A stretch of DNA of 64,000 nucleotides from Oricola thermophila (GCF_013358405.1 NZ_CP054836.1:1240001-1304000), one strand, 5' to 3'. Numbered from the stretch's first letter, positions 46,380-55,247 are shown. Notes: a model not told the origin generated them from the letters alone. Numbers and translations: made by a program.

Positions 46380-46412
46380 TTGACTTTTACGTAAGAGTAC
46401 TTCATGCATAAT
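46380..46412 (+). promoter_or_regulatory. MerR-type promoter with embedded operator
   Basis: TTGACT (46380-46385), a 16-bp near-perfect palindrome ACTTTTAC-GTAAGAGT (46383-46398) and a -10-like TGCATA/CATAAT (46405-46412): a spacer of about 19-21 bp with the operator between the boxes is the classical MerR-family layout. Autoregulation of the downstream gene is likely. Confidence 0.55.
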
Positions 46413-46447
46413 ATCGATTTAAACGGCGGCTTGGAAAGGGTCGGTGT

Positions 46448-46834
46448 ATGCGCGAATACTACACCATAACGGAGTTGACCCGCGAGTTCGGCATTTCCAC
46501 GCGGACGCTCCGGTTTTACGAGGACGAGGGGCTTATCCATCCCGTGCGCCGTGGTCGTACCCGGCTGTTCAGGCCCGCCGATCGGCTTCTGGTCAAACAG
46601 ATACTGAGGGGCAAGCGGCTCGGATTCTCCATAGCCGAAATCCGTGAAATCATAGAAATGTACAAGGCGCCGCCCGGTGAGGTCGGTCAACTGCGCGCGA
46701 TCATGACCAAGATCGCTGAAAAGCGCGAAGAACTTCGTCAGAAGCGCAAGGACATCGAAGACACGCTTGCGGAGCTGGAGCAGGCCGAGGAGGCCTGCCT
46801 GGGCCGGCTGGCCGAGTTGCGTGTTACTTCCTGA
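46448..46834 (+). CDS. MerR family transcriptional regulator (LiuR-like)
   Basis: 128 residues. MerR winged helix YTITELTREFGISTRTLRFY with EDEGLIHPVRRGRTRLF, then a dimerising coiled coil (KREELRQKRKDIEDTLAELE) and a short tail with one Cys. It resembles LiuR regulators of branched-chain amino acid/acyl-CoA catabolism, but no liu genes are in the window. A palindrome lies in its promoter. Confidence 0.88.
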   Translation: MREYYTITELTREFGISTRTLRFYEDEGLIHPVRRGRTRLFRPADRLLVKQILRGKRLGFSIAEIREIIEMYKAPPGEVGQLRAIMTKIAEKREELRQKRKDIEDTLAELEQAEEACLGRLAELRVTS

Positions 46835-46841
46835 CGCCTGC

Positions 46842-47330
46842 CTAGATCCAGCGATTCACACGCTTCCTGTAATCCCGATAGAGCTTGCCGAAACGCGACT
46901 CGAGGTGTTTCTCCTCGCGCTCTATGGCCAGCTTCTGCGTCATATAGGCCGCGATCAGGGCGAGAGGGAAGTACCAAACAATTCCCGATATTAGTCCTGC
47001 GCCGATCACCAGCATGGTATTGGCGAGATAGATCGGGTTCCTGGAAACCGCAAACACGCCGTTTGTCACGAGGTGGTCGGCCTTCCGGTTGGGCAGAATG
47101 GTCGTGCGCTTGCGGCGCATGGTGTTCATTGCCGCGATGTCGATCGCGAGCGCCCCGACGATTGTCAGGATGCCGGCTGCAAAGAGCACTTCGCCGGTCA
47201 TGCCGCCAATCCATGGCGTTTCAAGGAAGTGGCCGAGAGGCCATCCGGCCAGAAGTGCCGCTGCATAAATGATCGGCGGCCATGGAAGGCGGTTTGGCCG
47301 ATCACTGAAGCCATCATGTTCAGTTGCCAT
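46842..47330 (-). CDS. ICMT/PEMT-like membrane methyltransferase
   Basis: 162 residues with four membrane helices. LVTNGVFAVSRNPIYLANTM and the C-terminal REEKHLESRFGKLYRDYRKR are the isoprenylcysteine carboxyl methyltransferase/PEMT signature. Likely methylates a lipid or small molecule with SAM. Its start overlaps the end of the DUF1624 gene by 11 bp. Target unknown. Confidence 0.85.
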   Translation of the reverse strand: MATEHDGFSDRPNRLPWPPIIYAAALLAGWPLGHFLETPWIGGMTGEVLFAAGILTIVGALAIDIAAMNTMRRKRTTILPNRKADHLVTNGVFAVSRNPIYLANTMLVIGAGLISGIVWYFPLALIAAYMTQKLAIEREEKHLESRFGKLYRDYRKRVNRWI

Positions 47331-48321
47331 TGAATCCTGCCTCGACAGAGCATTGACCGGAGATCGCGTCGAGTAGCGGCGCGGTCTCCTCGATCCTGTT
47401 GCCGGAATATACACTCGCAAGCTCGTCGGCATCCACAAGTCTGGTGGTCACGCATTCGCAATAGGCGGTGCATTGGAGTTCGGACGCCTGGGCGCGGCAG
47501 GCCGAAACGCAGGACTGGACGAAAACCTCCTCCATGGTGGCCGGGACGGGCGGGCTTGCAAGCGAAAAAAGGTACACTGCGGCAATCAGAACAGGCTGGT
47601 GGATGAGATAGGTTGCCAGGCTGTGACGGCCGAGAAAGCCCAGGCCGCGCAGAACCGTATTGTCGCCGGGCGTTCGGCGGGCGAGTCTTTCGAGACGGCC
47701 GGACGTGGAAAGATGGCGCCCGATAGCCATGCCTGCCAGAACAGCGCTGAACCAGGGGAACAATGGCACGTAATCGTTGGAGTGCGGCGGCAAGGGGGAC
47801 AAACCGACCCAGAGCAATGCCGGATGGGCGAAGAAGTCGGATTTTGCCCAGAGAAAAACGGAGAACCACGCGACGGCAAGGACTGCAAGCAGCGTTGCGG
47901 GCAGGCGCAGGAATGCGAGCCCGAGCAGGCTGGCAACCGCGATCTGGTGCAGTATGCCGAAGAATATGAAACTGGCCGGTGTGGCGAACCAGGTCGCTAT
48001 GGTGATGGCAAGGGCCGCAGCGGCGACCATCGCCAGCCTTCGGCCAAACCCCTTCCAGCGAATACCGTTTCCGTGGGCGAGGACAAGGCTTATGCCGACG
48101 AGAATGAGAAACGAGGAGGCGATGCCGCGCGCATACCATTTCAGCGGTCCGCTTCCGGCCGATCCGGGTTCCAGATAGCCAAAGAATTCGAGATCCCAGC
48201 AAAAGTGATAGCTCGCCATCGCAACCAGCGCGATACCGCGCGCGATGTCGATCCAGGCGATGCGCTGCTTCCGGGCGGTTCCGGATATCGGCAAGCTGGC
48301 TGGCGATTCTACGCTGGGCAT
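47320..48321 (-). CDS. DUF1624 (heparan-alpha-glucosaminide N-acetyltransferase-like) membrane protein
   Basis: 333 residues, about eight membrane helices. IAWIDIARGIALVAMASYHF followed by CWDLEFFGY opens a DUF1624/HGSNAT-like acyltransferase; SLATYLIHQPVLIAA closes it. The last ~70 residues form a soluble Cys-rich tail with SCVSAC and CTAYCECVT. Transfers acyl groups across the membrane in relatives; the acceptor here is unknown. Overlaps the downstream methyltransferase gene. Confidence 0.85.
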   Translation of the reverse strand: MPSVESPASLPISGTARKQRIAWIDIARGIALVAMASYHFCWDLEFFGYLEPGSAGSGPLKWYARGIASSFLILVGISLVLAHGNGIRWKGFGRRLAMVAAAALAITIATWFATPASFIFFGILHQIAVASLLGLAFLRLPATLLAVLAVAWFSVFLWAKSDFFAHPALLWVGLSPLPPHSNDYVPLFPWFSAVLAGMAIGRHLSTSGRLERLARRTPGDNTVLRGLGFLGRHSLATYLIHQPVLIAAVYLFSLASPPVPATMEEVFVQSCVSACRAQASELQCTAYCECVTTRLVDADELASVYSGNRIEETAPLLDAISGQCSVEAGFNGN

Positions 48322-48467
48322 GAAAAACCTATCGCATGCCGTGCGACAACTGGCTAGGCGTTGGACTTGCGGGCATGAGCATACGCGGATGCGATCGGCA
48401 GCATGCCTGTCGGGATCGCGTGAACCGCACCGCCGGGAGCGTCGCGCAGGATTGGGAGGTGAACTGC

Positions 48468-49268
48468 ATGTTTTTCACCGTGTCGAAAGTCGGCTGGTTG
48501 CTGGTGCAGCCGCTGGGACTCGTGGCCATTGCCCTCGTTGTGCTCGTCGTGCTCGCGATCCGGCGCCGCGCGATGCTGTCGACCTGGATCGCGGCCTTCG
48601 CCCTGGCCGTATTGCTGGTCGCGACGCAGACGAATGTCGGGCGTCTGCTTCTGCAGCCGCTGGAAGACCGGTATGCGCGTCCGGATGCCGTTCCCGATCC
48701 CGCCGACATCGCCGGCATAATCGTGCTTGGCGGCGGCTTTGACGGATCGGTGACCCTGGGTCGCGGCGGATACGAACTCGGCGAGGCGGGCGACCGTTTC
48801 GTGGAGGCGGTCCGGCTCGCGCGCCTCTATCCCGACGCTCCCGTGATCGTGTCCGGCGGCGAGGCAAGCCTGATCGGCGTGACCGAGGGCGATGCCGCGA
48901 TCGCGCGCCGATTCTTCGCCCATTTCGGCCTCGATTCCGACCGCCTCCTCCTGGAAACGCACTCGAAGAATACGCACGAGAACGCAGTTTATACGAAAAA
49001 TATGCTGCCTGATGAATCAACCGGAGACTGGTTGCTCATCACATCCGCGTTCCATATGCCGCGCTCGGTTGGCGTGTTCAAAGGGCAGGGCGTTTCCGTA
49101 GTCCCGTGGCCCGTGGATTATCGCACATCCGGAACCGAGGAGTTGAAGCTGGGCCGTGACGATCCGGTTTCTGCGCTTTCGGAACTTTCTCAGGCGCTGC
49201 GCGAATATCTCGGCCTTCTTGTCTACCGGATGACCGGCCGAATTGGCCGCAATGTGGAAAAGTCGTAA
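48468..49268 (+). CDS. YdcF/SanA-like (DUF218) membrane protein
   Basis: 266 residues: two N-terminal membrane helices, then a DUF218 domain (IIVLGGGFDGSVTLGRGGYE; DAPVIVSGGEASLIGV; ETHSKNTHENAVYTK; WLLITSAFHMPRSVGVFKGQ). Family members (YdcF, ElyC, SanA) affect envelope polysaccharide/undecaprenyl metabolism. GGGAGGTGA seven bases before the ATG decides the start. Ends 165 bp before a small membrane ORF. Confidence 0.9.
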   Translation: MFFTVSKVGWLLVQPLGLVAIALVVLVVLAIRRRAMLSTWIAAFALAVLLVATQTNVGRLLLQPLEDRYARPDAVPDPADIAGIIVLGGGFDGSVTLGRGGYELGEAGDRFVEAVRLARLYPDAPVIVSGGEASLIGVTEGDAAIARRFFAHFGLDSDRLLLETHSKNTHENAVYTKNMLPDESTGDWLLITSAFHMPRSVGVFKGQGVSVVPWPVDYRTSGTEELKLGRDDPVSALSELSQALREYLGLLVYRMTGRIGRNVEKS

Positions 49269-49340
49269 GCTATTGAGAGTGAATACCCTTTTGCTCCGCG
49301 ATGCGAAGCGACTTGTCATTTGCATGGTCGCCCTGACTCA

Positions 49341-49356
49341 TTAGCGATTGATTAAC
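49341..49356 (+). promoter_or_regulatory. CtrA-like box
   Basis: TTAG-N7-TTAAC, one mismatch from the CtrA consensus, 78 bp upstream of the 44-residue membrane ORF. No well-spaced -10 element is obvious. Confidence 0.35.
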
Positions 49357-49433
49357 GTTCCGGCTCGGCTTATAGGGCCGCCTCCAGAAGGTCGCGGGAA
49401 GACCGTGCCTAAGAGAGAAGGGGCAAGTTCCTT

Positions 49434-49568
49434 ATGGATGAAAAGATCCAGAAATCCTGCTGGGGCATTACCGCCTGGGCAGTTCTAGGGTTCGCATGCA
49501 TAATGGCCGTCATTTATCTTACCGGGATGAACGAGGCTGCCGAAGTGACCGCAGCCTTGCCGGGGTGA
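49434..49568 (+). CDS. 44-residue single-pass membrane peptide
   Basis: Short open frame: MDEKIQKSCWGITAWAVLGF opens it, a single helix (AWAVLGFACIMAVIYLTGM) follows, and the acidic tail ends AALPG. GAGAAGGGG lies 12-20 bp upstream. Charge distribution suggests N-in topology. No family recognised; supported by its own upstream signals and the absence of any competing frame. Confidence 0.5.
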   Translation: MDEKIQKSCWGITAWAVLGFACIMAVIYLTGMNEAAEVTAALPG

Positions 49569-49702
49569 CAACTCACATAGACGTGCAGATCAGAAATTCC
49601 GCGCCCAGACGATGTCGTAACACGGCCACAGCGCGTCGGATCCCCATTCGCACAAATGACGCGATCTGCTAGCTTGCGGCCAGGCAATGGCGGCAGGCTC
49701 CA

Positions 49703-51106
49703 ATGTTTCTTTCGGTATTCGAACTCTACAAGATCGGTATAGGTCCATCGTCCTCGCACACCATGGGACCGATGGTTGGAGCGGCGCGTTTCCTGAAAGA
49801 AATTGCTCAAGGGGATTGGCCGCGCCCGAGCGACTCCCGTGTAACGCGCCTGTCGGTTTCCCTGCATGGCTCCCTTGCTTTCACGGGCGTTGGCCATGCT
49901 ACCGACCGGGCCGTCATTCTCGGTCTCGACGGCCACCATCCGGATACTGTCGATCCCGATGCGATCGCGGCCATCCTTGCGCGTATCCGGAAAGACAGGA
50001 CTGTAGCGCCGCCTGGCCATCCTCGATACTCATTCGACCCAGACATCGATCTCGTTTTCGATCGCAAGAATTCGCTTCCCGGTCATGCAAACGGCATGGC
50101 GTTCGTTGCCCGGGACAGTGATGGTCGCCAGCTGCTGCGTCGGGTCTACTATTCCATTGGGGGCGGTTTCGTGGCCAGCGAGGAGGAATTGGAGCGCCTC
50201 AAGGCGGATCATCAGGCCGGAGCTAAGTCTGGGGATGTACCCTATCCGTTCCGAAATGCCTCCGAGATGCTCCGGATGGCGAGAAATAGCGGCCTGTCGA
50301 TTGCCGCGCTAAAGCGAGCAAACGAGGAAACTCACCTTTCGCGTAGCGCACTCGATGCGAAACTGGATGCGATCTGGGCAGCGATGGATGGATGCATCGA
50401 ACGTGGCTTGCGTGGCGAGGGGACGCTGCCTGGTGGCCTCGACGTCAAGCGCCGCGCCCGTAGCATACATGAACGCCTCGAGGCAGACTGGCAAACCAAC
50501 AGGCCAAATCCCATGCTTGCCAATGATTGGCTGGCGGCCTACGCCATGGCCGTAAACGAGGAAAATGCCGCCGGCGGCCGAGTCGTGACTGCGCCGACCA
50601 ATGGTGCCGCCGGAGTGGTTCCTGCCGTGATGAAATACATGGTCAGGTTTCACGAGATCGCCAAGCCGGAAGATATACGCGACTTTCTGCTGGCGTCGGC
50701 CGCAATCGGGGGCATCATCAAGAACAATGCATCCATTTCCGGCGCAGAGGTTGGGTGTCAGGGAGAAGTCGGCAGCGCTGCAGCAATGGCCGCTGCCGGA
50801 CTGGCGCAGGTGCTCGGCGGCACGCCCGAACAGGTCGAAAATGCCGCAGAAATCGCACTTGAACATCATCTTGGCATGACCTGTGACCCCATCGGCGGGC
50901 TGGTTCAGGTTCCCTGCATCGAGCGCAACGCGCTGGCGGCAGTCAAGGCGGTGACTGCGGCATCCCTGGCTCTGAAGGGGGACGGGAAGCATTTTGTGCC
51001 CCTGGATGCCTGCATCGAGACCATGCGTCAGACCGGTCATGATATGAATGAAAAGTACAAGGAAACCAGCCTTGGCGGCCTCGCCGTCAACGTACCCGAA
51101 TGCTGA
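49703..51106 (+). CDS. sdaA: L-serine ammonia-lyase
   Basis: 467-residue iron-sulfur L-serine dehydratase (deaminates serine to pyruvate). N-terminal [20 protein letters not shown] beta domain; alpha domain with cluster cysteines in [18 protein letters not shown] and [14 protein letters not shown]. Single-chain type as in SdaA. Followed at 75 bp by DUF1489. Confidence 0.96.
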   Translation: MFLSVFELYKIGIGPSSSHTMGPMVGAARFLKEIAQGDWPRPSDSRVTRLSVSLHGSLAFTGVGHATDRAVILGLDGHHPDTVDPDAIAAILARIRKDRTVAPPGHPRYSFDPDIDLVFDRKNSLPGHANGMAFVARDSDGRQLLRRVYYSIGGGFVASEEELERLKADHQAGAKSGDVPYPFRNASEMLRMARNSGLSIAALKRANEETHLSRSALDAKLDAIWAAMDGCIERGLRGEGTLPGGLDVKRRARSIHERLEADWQTNRPNPMLANDWLAAYAMAVNEENAAGGRVVTAPTNGAAGVVPAVMKYMVRFHEIAKPEDIRDFLLASAAIGGIIKNNASISGAEVGCQGEVGSAAAMAAAGLAQVLGGTPEQVENAAEIALEHHLGMTCDPIGGLVQVPCIERNALAAVKAVTAASLALKGDGKHFVPLDACIETMRQTGHDMNEKYKETSLGGLAVNVPEC

Positions 51107-51181
51107 CGGGTTGCCGTCGCAATTGTGGACGGTATCAGAGGTGGCTTGACCGCAGGCGGCTGCGCCCTAGACCATGTGGCA

Positions 51182-51619
51182 ATGGCATTGAATCTCATAA
51201 AGCTCTGCGTCGGTGCAGACGGCGTCGACGACCTGCGAAACTGGATTGAATTCAGGTTGGCTGAAAGGAAGGCTGCCGGGCAGGACGCCGAGCATTTGCA
51301 CACAACACGGATGGTGCCCAAACGGGTCGACGAGATTATCGGCAAGGGATCGCTCTACTGGGTCATCAAAGGGCGGATACAGTGCCGCCAACGTATCGTC
51401 GATATCCGGCCGTTCGTGGACACCGAAGGCGTTTCGCGCTGTCATATCGTTCTGGATCCGCATGTGGTTCTGACGCATTCCCAGCCGAAACGCCCGTTTC
51501 AAGGTTGGAGATATCTCAAGTCAGAGGATGCGCCGGCAGACCTTTCCGGGGGAGGGGACGGTATCGAGAGCCTTCCAGCGGACATGAGAAACGAGTTGAC
51601 GGAACTCGGCCTTATCTGA
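51182..51619 (+). CDS. DUF1489 protein
   Basis: 145 residues starting MALNLIKLCVGADGVDDLRN; HTTRMVPKRVDEIIGKGSLY, VIKGRIQCRQRI and HVVLTHSQPKRPFQGWRYLK are DUF1489 hallmarks. Small basic alphaproteobacterial protein of unknown function. The start lies at the conserved N-terminus; the frame is open for 19 codons before it. Confidence 0.9.
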   Translation: MALNLIKLCVGADGVDDLRNWIEFRLAERKAAGQDAEHLHTTRMVPKRVDEIIGKGSLYWVIKGRIQCRQRIVDIRPFVDTEGVSRCHIVLDPHVVLTHSQPKRPFQGWRYLKSEDAPADLSGGGDGIESLPADMRNELTELGLI

Positions 51620-51665
51620 CGGCAATGCATGTGCGATCATTTTCGCGTCTTGCAAGCGCGCGCGA

Positions 51666-52430
51666 ATGATCCACATTTTCTGCATGGCCAGACCCAAGAC
51701 AGACAAACCGATTGCCAGCATGTCCAGAGATGCGCTGGTCGACAGGAAGTCCTCGCGAAAGGAGATCGCGTCCTTCCTGAAGGCAGCAAGGAATGCAAGT
51801 GCGGCAGGTCAAAGCGATGGGCGCATCGTGCTTGCGCTCGATGCCACGATGAGCCGTCAACCGACCTGGGATCTTGCGTGCTCGATACAGGCGGACATGT
51901 TCGAAAGCGTTGCCGGATTGGGCAATCTCTCCATGCAGTTGGTCTATTTTCGCGGGATTGGCGAATGCCGGGCTTCCAAGTGGGTCAACAGCGGTGCCGC
52001 GCTTGCCGCCGTGATGTCCCGCATAGACTGTCGGGGAGGACATACGCAAATTCTCAAGGTACTCCGACATGCTGCCAAGGAGCATGCACGGCGCCGCATA
52101 AATGCGTTGGTCTTTATCGGAGACGCCATGGAGGAAAAGGTCGATGACCTCGTTCAAGCCGCGGGCGAACTGGGGATGCGCGGCGTACCGGTTTTCATTT
52201 TCCAGGAAGGTGGCGATCCGATTGCCGAAACCGCATTTCGGGAAATCGCCCGCGTGACACGGGGCGGATGGTTCCGGTTCGATCAAGCATCGGCTGCGGT
52301 ACTCGCAAGACTGCTGAAGTCGATCGCGGTGTATGCAACGGGCGGTCTGAAAGCCCTGGAGCGTCGGAATACCCGCGAAGACCGGCTTCTGCTGGCGCAA
52401 ATCTCGGGCGGCAAGGATAGCGACAGATGA
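51666..52430 (+). CDS. VWA-like domain protein
   Basis: 254 residues. A von Willebrand A-like fold: IVLALDATMSRQPTWDLACS (the MIDAS loop here is DATMS rather than DxSxS), RINALVFIGDAMEEKVDDL and ARVTRGGWFRFD. The core of the protein begins around MARPKTDK, so ATG 51684 is the alternative start. Its stop overlaps the ATG of a membrane DnaJ gene (ATGA), indicating a joint function, perhaps in protein folding or export. Conserved pair in Hyphomicrobiales. Confidence 0.82.
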   Translation: MIHIFCMARPKTDKPIASMSRDALVDRKSSRKEIASFLKAARNASAAGQSDGRIVLALDATMSRQPTWDLACSIQADMFESVAGLGNLSMQLVYFRGIGECRASKWVNSGAALAAVMSRIDCRGGHTQILKVLRHAAKEHARRRINALVFIGDAMEEKVDDLVQAAGELGMRGVPVFIFQEGGDPIAETAFREIARVTRGGWFRFDQASAAVLARLLKSIAVYATGGLKALERRNTREDRLLLAQISGGKDSDR

Positions 52431-53134
52431 GCATCCTGATCCTGCTTGTAGGTGTCGCGGCATTTGCTGTGCTGGGCGTCGTTTTCTTCGCGAAGGCACC
52501 ACCTTCGCAAATAGCAGCAGTTCTGAGAGTTGCCGGGCCGCTGCTTGTCACTTTGCTGGGCACCATCCTGAGCCTGACCGGCCGCGTTGGGGTCGGGGCA
52601 CCACTGATAATGCTGGCGGCAGCCTGGTACAGACGGCTTCACAGACAATCCCGTCTGCAGAGACCGCAGGGGCAAAAGTCGGCTGTCAGGTCGGCGTGGT
52701 TGGAGATGGAGCTGGACCACGATACCGGCGAACTCGACGGGCTGGTCCTTGCAGGAAGGTACGATGGCCGGGTGCTGAGTGAAATGAGCGAGGATGAGCT
52801 GCGCATCCTCGCTTCCGAGCTTGAGAGCGACCGCGAAAGTGCCGAACTACTGGAGACGTATCTTGACCGCCGAATGCCGGGCTGGCGTGAAGACAGCGAT
52901 ATGGATTCTGGTGCGAGGCAAACCGGACCTCATGACACGGGCGCCATGAGTCATGAGGAAGCCTACAAGATCCTTGGTCTTGAGCCGGGTGCGTCCGCCT
53001 CGGATATCCGCAAGGCGCATAGAAGCCTGATGCAACGAGTACATCCCGATCTCGGAGGCAACGCCTTTCTTGCGCAGCGGGTTAATGAAGCGAGAGACCT
53101 TCTCTTGCGTGATCATGGCGATAGGGACCCTTGA
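52427..53134 (+). CDS. Membrane-anchored DnaJ-domain protein (Tim14-like)
   Basis: 235 residues: one or two N-terminal membrane helices (ILILLVGVAAFAVLGVVFFA; VAGPLLVTLLGTILSLTGRV), a linker, and a C-terminal J domain (~175-232) with SHEEAYKILGLEPGASASDI and HPD in MQRVHPDLGGN. N-anchor plus C-terminal J domain and the HPDxGG pattern resemble mitochondrial Tim14/Pam18 and DNAJC15. Should recruit DnaK to the inner membrane. Confidence 0.9.
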   Translation: MSILILLVGVAAFAVLGVVFFAKAPPSQIAAVLRVAGPLLVTLLGTILSLTGRVGVGAPLIMLAAAWYRRLHRQSRLQRPQGQKSAVRSAWLEMELDHDTGELDGLVLAGRYDGRVLSEMSEDELRILASELESDRESAELLETYLDRRMPGWREDSDMDSGARQTGPHDTGAMSHEEAYKILGLEPGASASDIRKAHRSLMQRVHPDLGGNAFLAQRVNEARDLLLRDHGDRDP

Positions 53135-53178
53135 TACTCGATACACATTCAAATGGTCGCTGACGTTTGTTCTGCCCG

Positions 53179-54498
53179 TCAGGAATTGTCGAAAGCGAGG
53201 CAGGAATAGTTGTATTTCTTCAGCGCCTTGCATGCCCCCCACGCATCGGATTTGCTCTCGAAGCCGGCGAACCGCGCACGGTGATAGACCACTCCGCCCT
53301 TTTCGAATTCCTCCACGAAAGGATCGCGTGCGCTCAATACCGGTGCTGCACGGCTCTGTGCATCGCGCAGATATTCAACTGCCTCGTTCTGAGACGGCAA
53401 TGAAGCGATCTGAATGACCCAACCGGATCGTGTCGAAGTCGATGCGGTCTGTATAGCATCAATGGGCTCAGACGGCCGCGGCGCCTGCACCGTGGCCAGC
53501 GCATCGACTGCCGTTTCAGCCGGCCGATCCTGCGCACGATTGGCGAAGGCCGGAACCGGAATGTCTGACGCAGACAGGCTCGCGATCGATGGGGCGTCCA
53601 GATCGAACCGTGCGCCACCTGCGCGTGCGACCAACATGGAACGCTTGCGGCGCTTGGTTGCCTTGTGGAGATTGGCCGCGATCAGTTCCTCCATGTGCGC
53701 ATCGCGCGACGCGCCAGTTTTGCCGCCCATCACGACGGCAACGATGCTGCGGCCACCCGTGTTGACCGAAGTCACGAGATTGAAGCCGGAGGCCCGAATA
53801 TAGCCGGTCTTGATTCCGTCAACGCCCTTGACGCGACCCAGCAGCCGGTTGTGATTGCGGAAACTGGTTTTCCCGAACTTGAAGCTGCGGGTCGAGAAGT
53901 ACTTGTACTGTTCGGGAAAATGCTCCTGCAAGGCGATACCCAACGTCGCCATGTCCCTCGCCGTTGTAACCTGGCGCGAATCCGGAAGACCCGACGCATT
54001 GCGGAAGGTCGTCTTGGCCATTCCAAGCGCCCGGGCCTTGGCAGTCATCATTTTCGCGAAATTGCTCTCCGTGCCTCCCAAGTGCTCGGCGACCGCAGCG
54101 GCGACATCGTTCGCAGACTTGGTAACGAGTGCAAGGATGGCTGCTTCGGCAGTGATGCTTTTGCCGGCAGGTATGCCAAGCTTGGACGGCTGCATGGAGG
54201 CCGCATGCCGGGAAAAGACGATGCGGGTGTTCTTGCGGACCTTGCCCTGTTCCATTGCTTCAAAAAGCATGTAGAGCGTCATCATCTTGGTCAGGGACGC
54301 CGGGTAGCGCGGTGAATCCGCGTAACGCTCATGCAGCACCTTCCCAGAATTGGCGTCAATGACGAAGGACGCGTAATTGGGATTGGCCTCGGCAACGGAG
54401 CCGATAGCGAGAATGAGAAGCAAGGCAGCGAAGATTGCTGATACCGCATTCGCCAGCGGGGGAGTTGGCAGCGACTTGCTAAGAGACACGATAAACAC
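53179..54498 (-). CDS. D-alanyl-D-alanine carboxypeptidase with SPOR domain
   Basis: 439 residues. Signal/anchor at residues ~15-37; SxxK = SLTK 68-71, SxN = SAN 128-130 and KTG in GIKTGYIRA give a complete penicillin-binding site of the DacA/DacC class. The C-terminal 75 residues (GWVIQIASLPSQNEAVEYLR) are a SPOR domain that binds septal denuded glycan. Start is GTG 54498; a second GTG three codons later is possible. Trims peptidoglycan stem peptides at division sites. Confidence 0.92.
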   Translation of the reverse strand: MFIVSLSKSLPTPPLANAVSAIFAALLLILAIGSVAEANPNYASFVIDANSGKVLHERYADSPRYPASLTKMMTLYMLFEAMEQGKVRKNTRIVFSRHAASMQPSKLGIPAGKSITAEAAILALVTKSANDVAAAVAEHLGGTESNFAKMMTAKARALGMAKTTFRNASGLPDSRQVTTARDMATLGIALQEHFPEQYKYFSTRSFKFGKTSFRNHNRLLGRVKGVDGIKTGYIRASGFNLVTSVNTGGRSIVAVVMGGKTGASRDAHMEELIAANLHKATKRRKRSMLVARAGGARFDLDAPSIASLSASDIPVPAFANRAQDRPAETAVDALATVQAPRPSEPIDAIQTASTSTRSGWVIQIASLPSQNEAVEYLRDAQSRAAPVLSARDPFVEEFEKGGVVYHRARFAGFESKSDAWGACKALKKYNYSCLAFDNS

Positions 54499-54666
54499 CT
54501 GTGTACACCACTACTCGACGCGCGACCGCTTCATGGATCGCAAGAAACGTGCTGGTGACGATAGCGCGCCGTCGTTACCAAGTGGTTTATGGTGACCGGA
54601 TGGTTACTGCCGTTTCGCGAATCTTTATCAAATGCAACGGGCTTTTGTGCGGTGCGAAGGGATGGC

Positions 54667-54695
54667 TTGAATTATTGTGCGCTGCACACTATCTT
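54667..54695 (+). promoter_or_regulatory. Phasin promoter with embedded palindrome
   Basis: TTGAAT and TATCTT with 17 bp spacing; the spacer contains TGTGC-GCT-GCACA (54676-54688), a TGC-rich palindrome of the kind bound by the polyhydroxyalkanoate repressor PhaR. Located 57 bp before the phasin start. Confidence 0.5.
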
Positions 54696-54751
54696 GAGGC
54701 CAAGGCTGGAGTATGAACCCGTCCCCATATCGCGCGAAAACAGGTGTAGAC

Positions 54752-55084
54752 ATGATGAAGTCCTTTGAAGATGCCAACAAGGTTGGCAAGGAAATGATGG
54801 ATCACTCGCTGAAGAGCTTTGCCGCAATGTCCAAGGGCATCCAGGCAATTACCTCCGAGGCGACCGACTATTCGAAGAAGTCCTACGAAGAGGGCATCGC
54901 TGCCTTCGAGAAGCTCGCTGCCGCCAAATCTCTGGACAAGGCCGTCGAGGTGCAGACCGAATACATGAAGTCTGCGTACGAGACCTTTGTTAGCGAGGCG
55001 ACCAAGATGGGCGAGCTCTATGCCGATCTTGCCAAGGAGGCGTACAAACCGTTCGAGACGGCGTTTGCGTCTGCAACGAAGTAG
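54752..55084 (+). CDS. Phasin family protein
   Basis: 110 residues, nearly all amphipathic helix: MMKSFEDANKVGKEMMDHSL, SKGIQAITSEATDYSKKSYE, AAKSLDKAVEVQTEYMKSAY, YADLAKEAYKPFETA. Coats polyhydroxybutyrate granules or acts as a stress chaperone. AGGTG precedes the ATG pair at 54752/54755. Monocistronic, closed by a terminator. Confidence 0.9.
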   Translation: MMKSFEDANKVGKEMMDHSLKSFAAMSKGIQAITSEATDYSKKSYEEGIAAFEKLAAAKSLDKAVEVQTEYMKSAYETFVSEATKMGELYADLAKEAYKPFETAFASATK

Positions 55085-55123
55085 GTTCCAGACGGCTATC
55101 GCCTCAAGGCGAGCCCCATATCC

Positions 55124-55153
55124 GCCCGCATGAGTGATCATGCGGGCCTTTTT
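55124..55153 (+). terminator. Intrinsic terminator of the phasin gene
   Basis: Perfect 10-bp stem GCCCGCATGA / TCATGCGGGC with a GTGA loop, followed by CTTTTTG. Confidence 0.9.
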
Positions 55154-55177
55154 GTATGCGCGAGGTAACATGACGCC

Positions 55178-55205
55178 TTGCAAGCGGCCCAGAGGGGCTT
55201 AAAAT
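55178..55205 (+). promoter_or_regulatory. Sigma70-like promoter for clpS-clpA
   Basis: TTGCAA (55178-55183), 16-bp spacer, TAAAAT (55200-55205), 42 bp before the clpS start. Pattern-based. Confidence 0.45.
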
Positions 55206-55247
55206 CCGGCGGGGAGTCCCTAAGTAACTGGTGCGGAGCCGGTTCGG

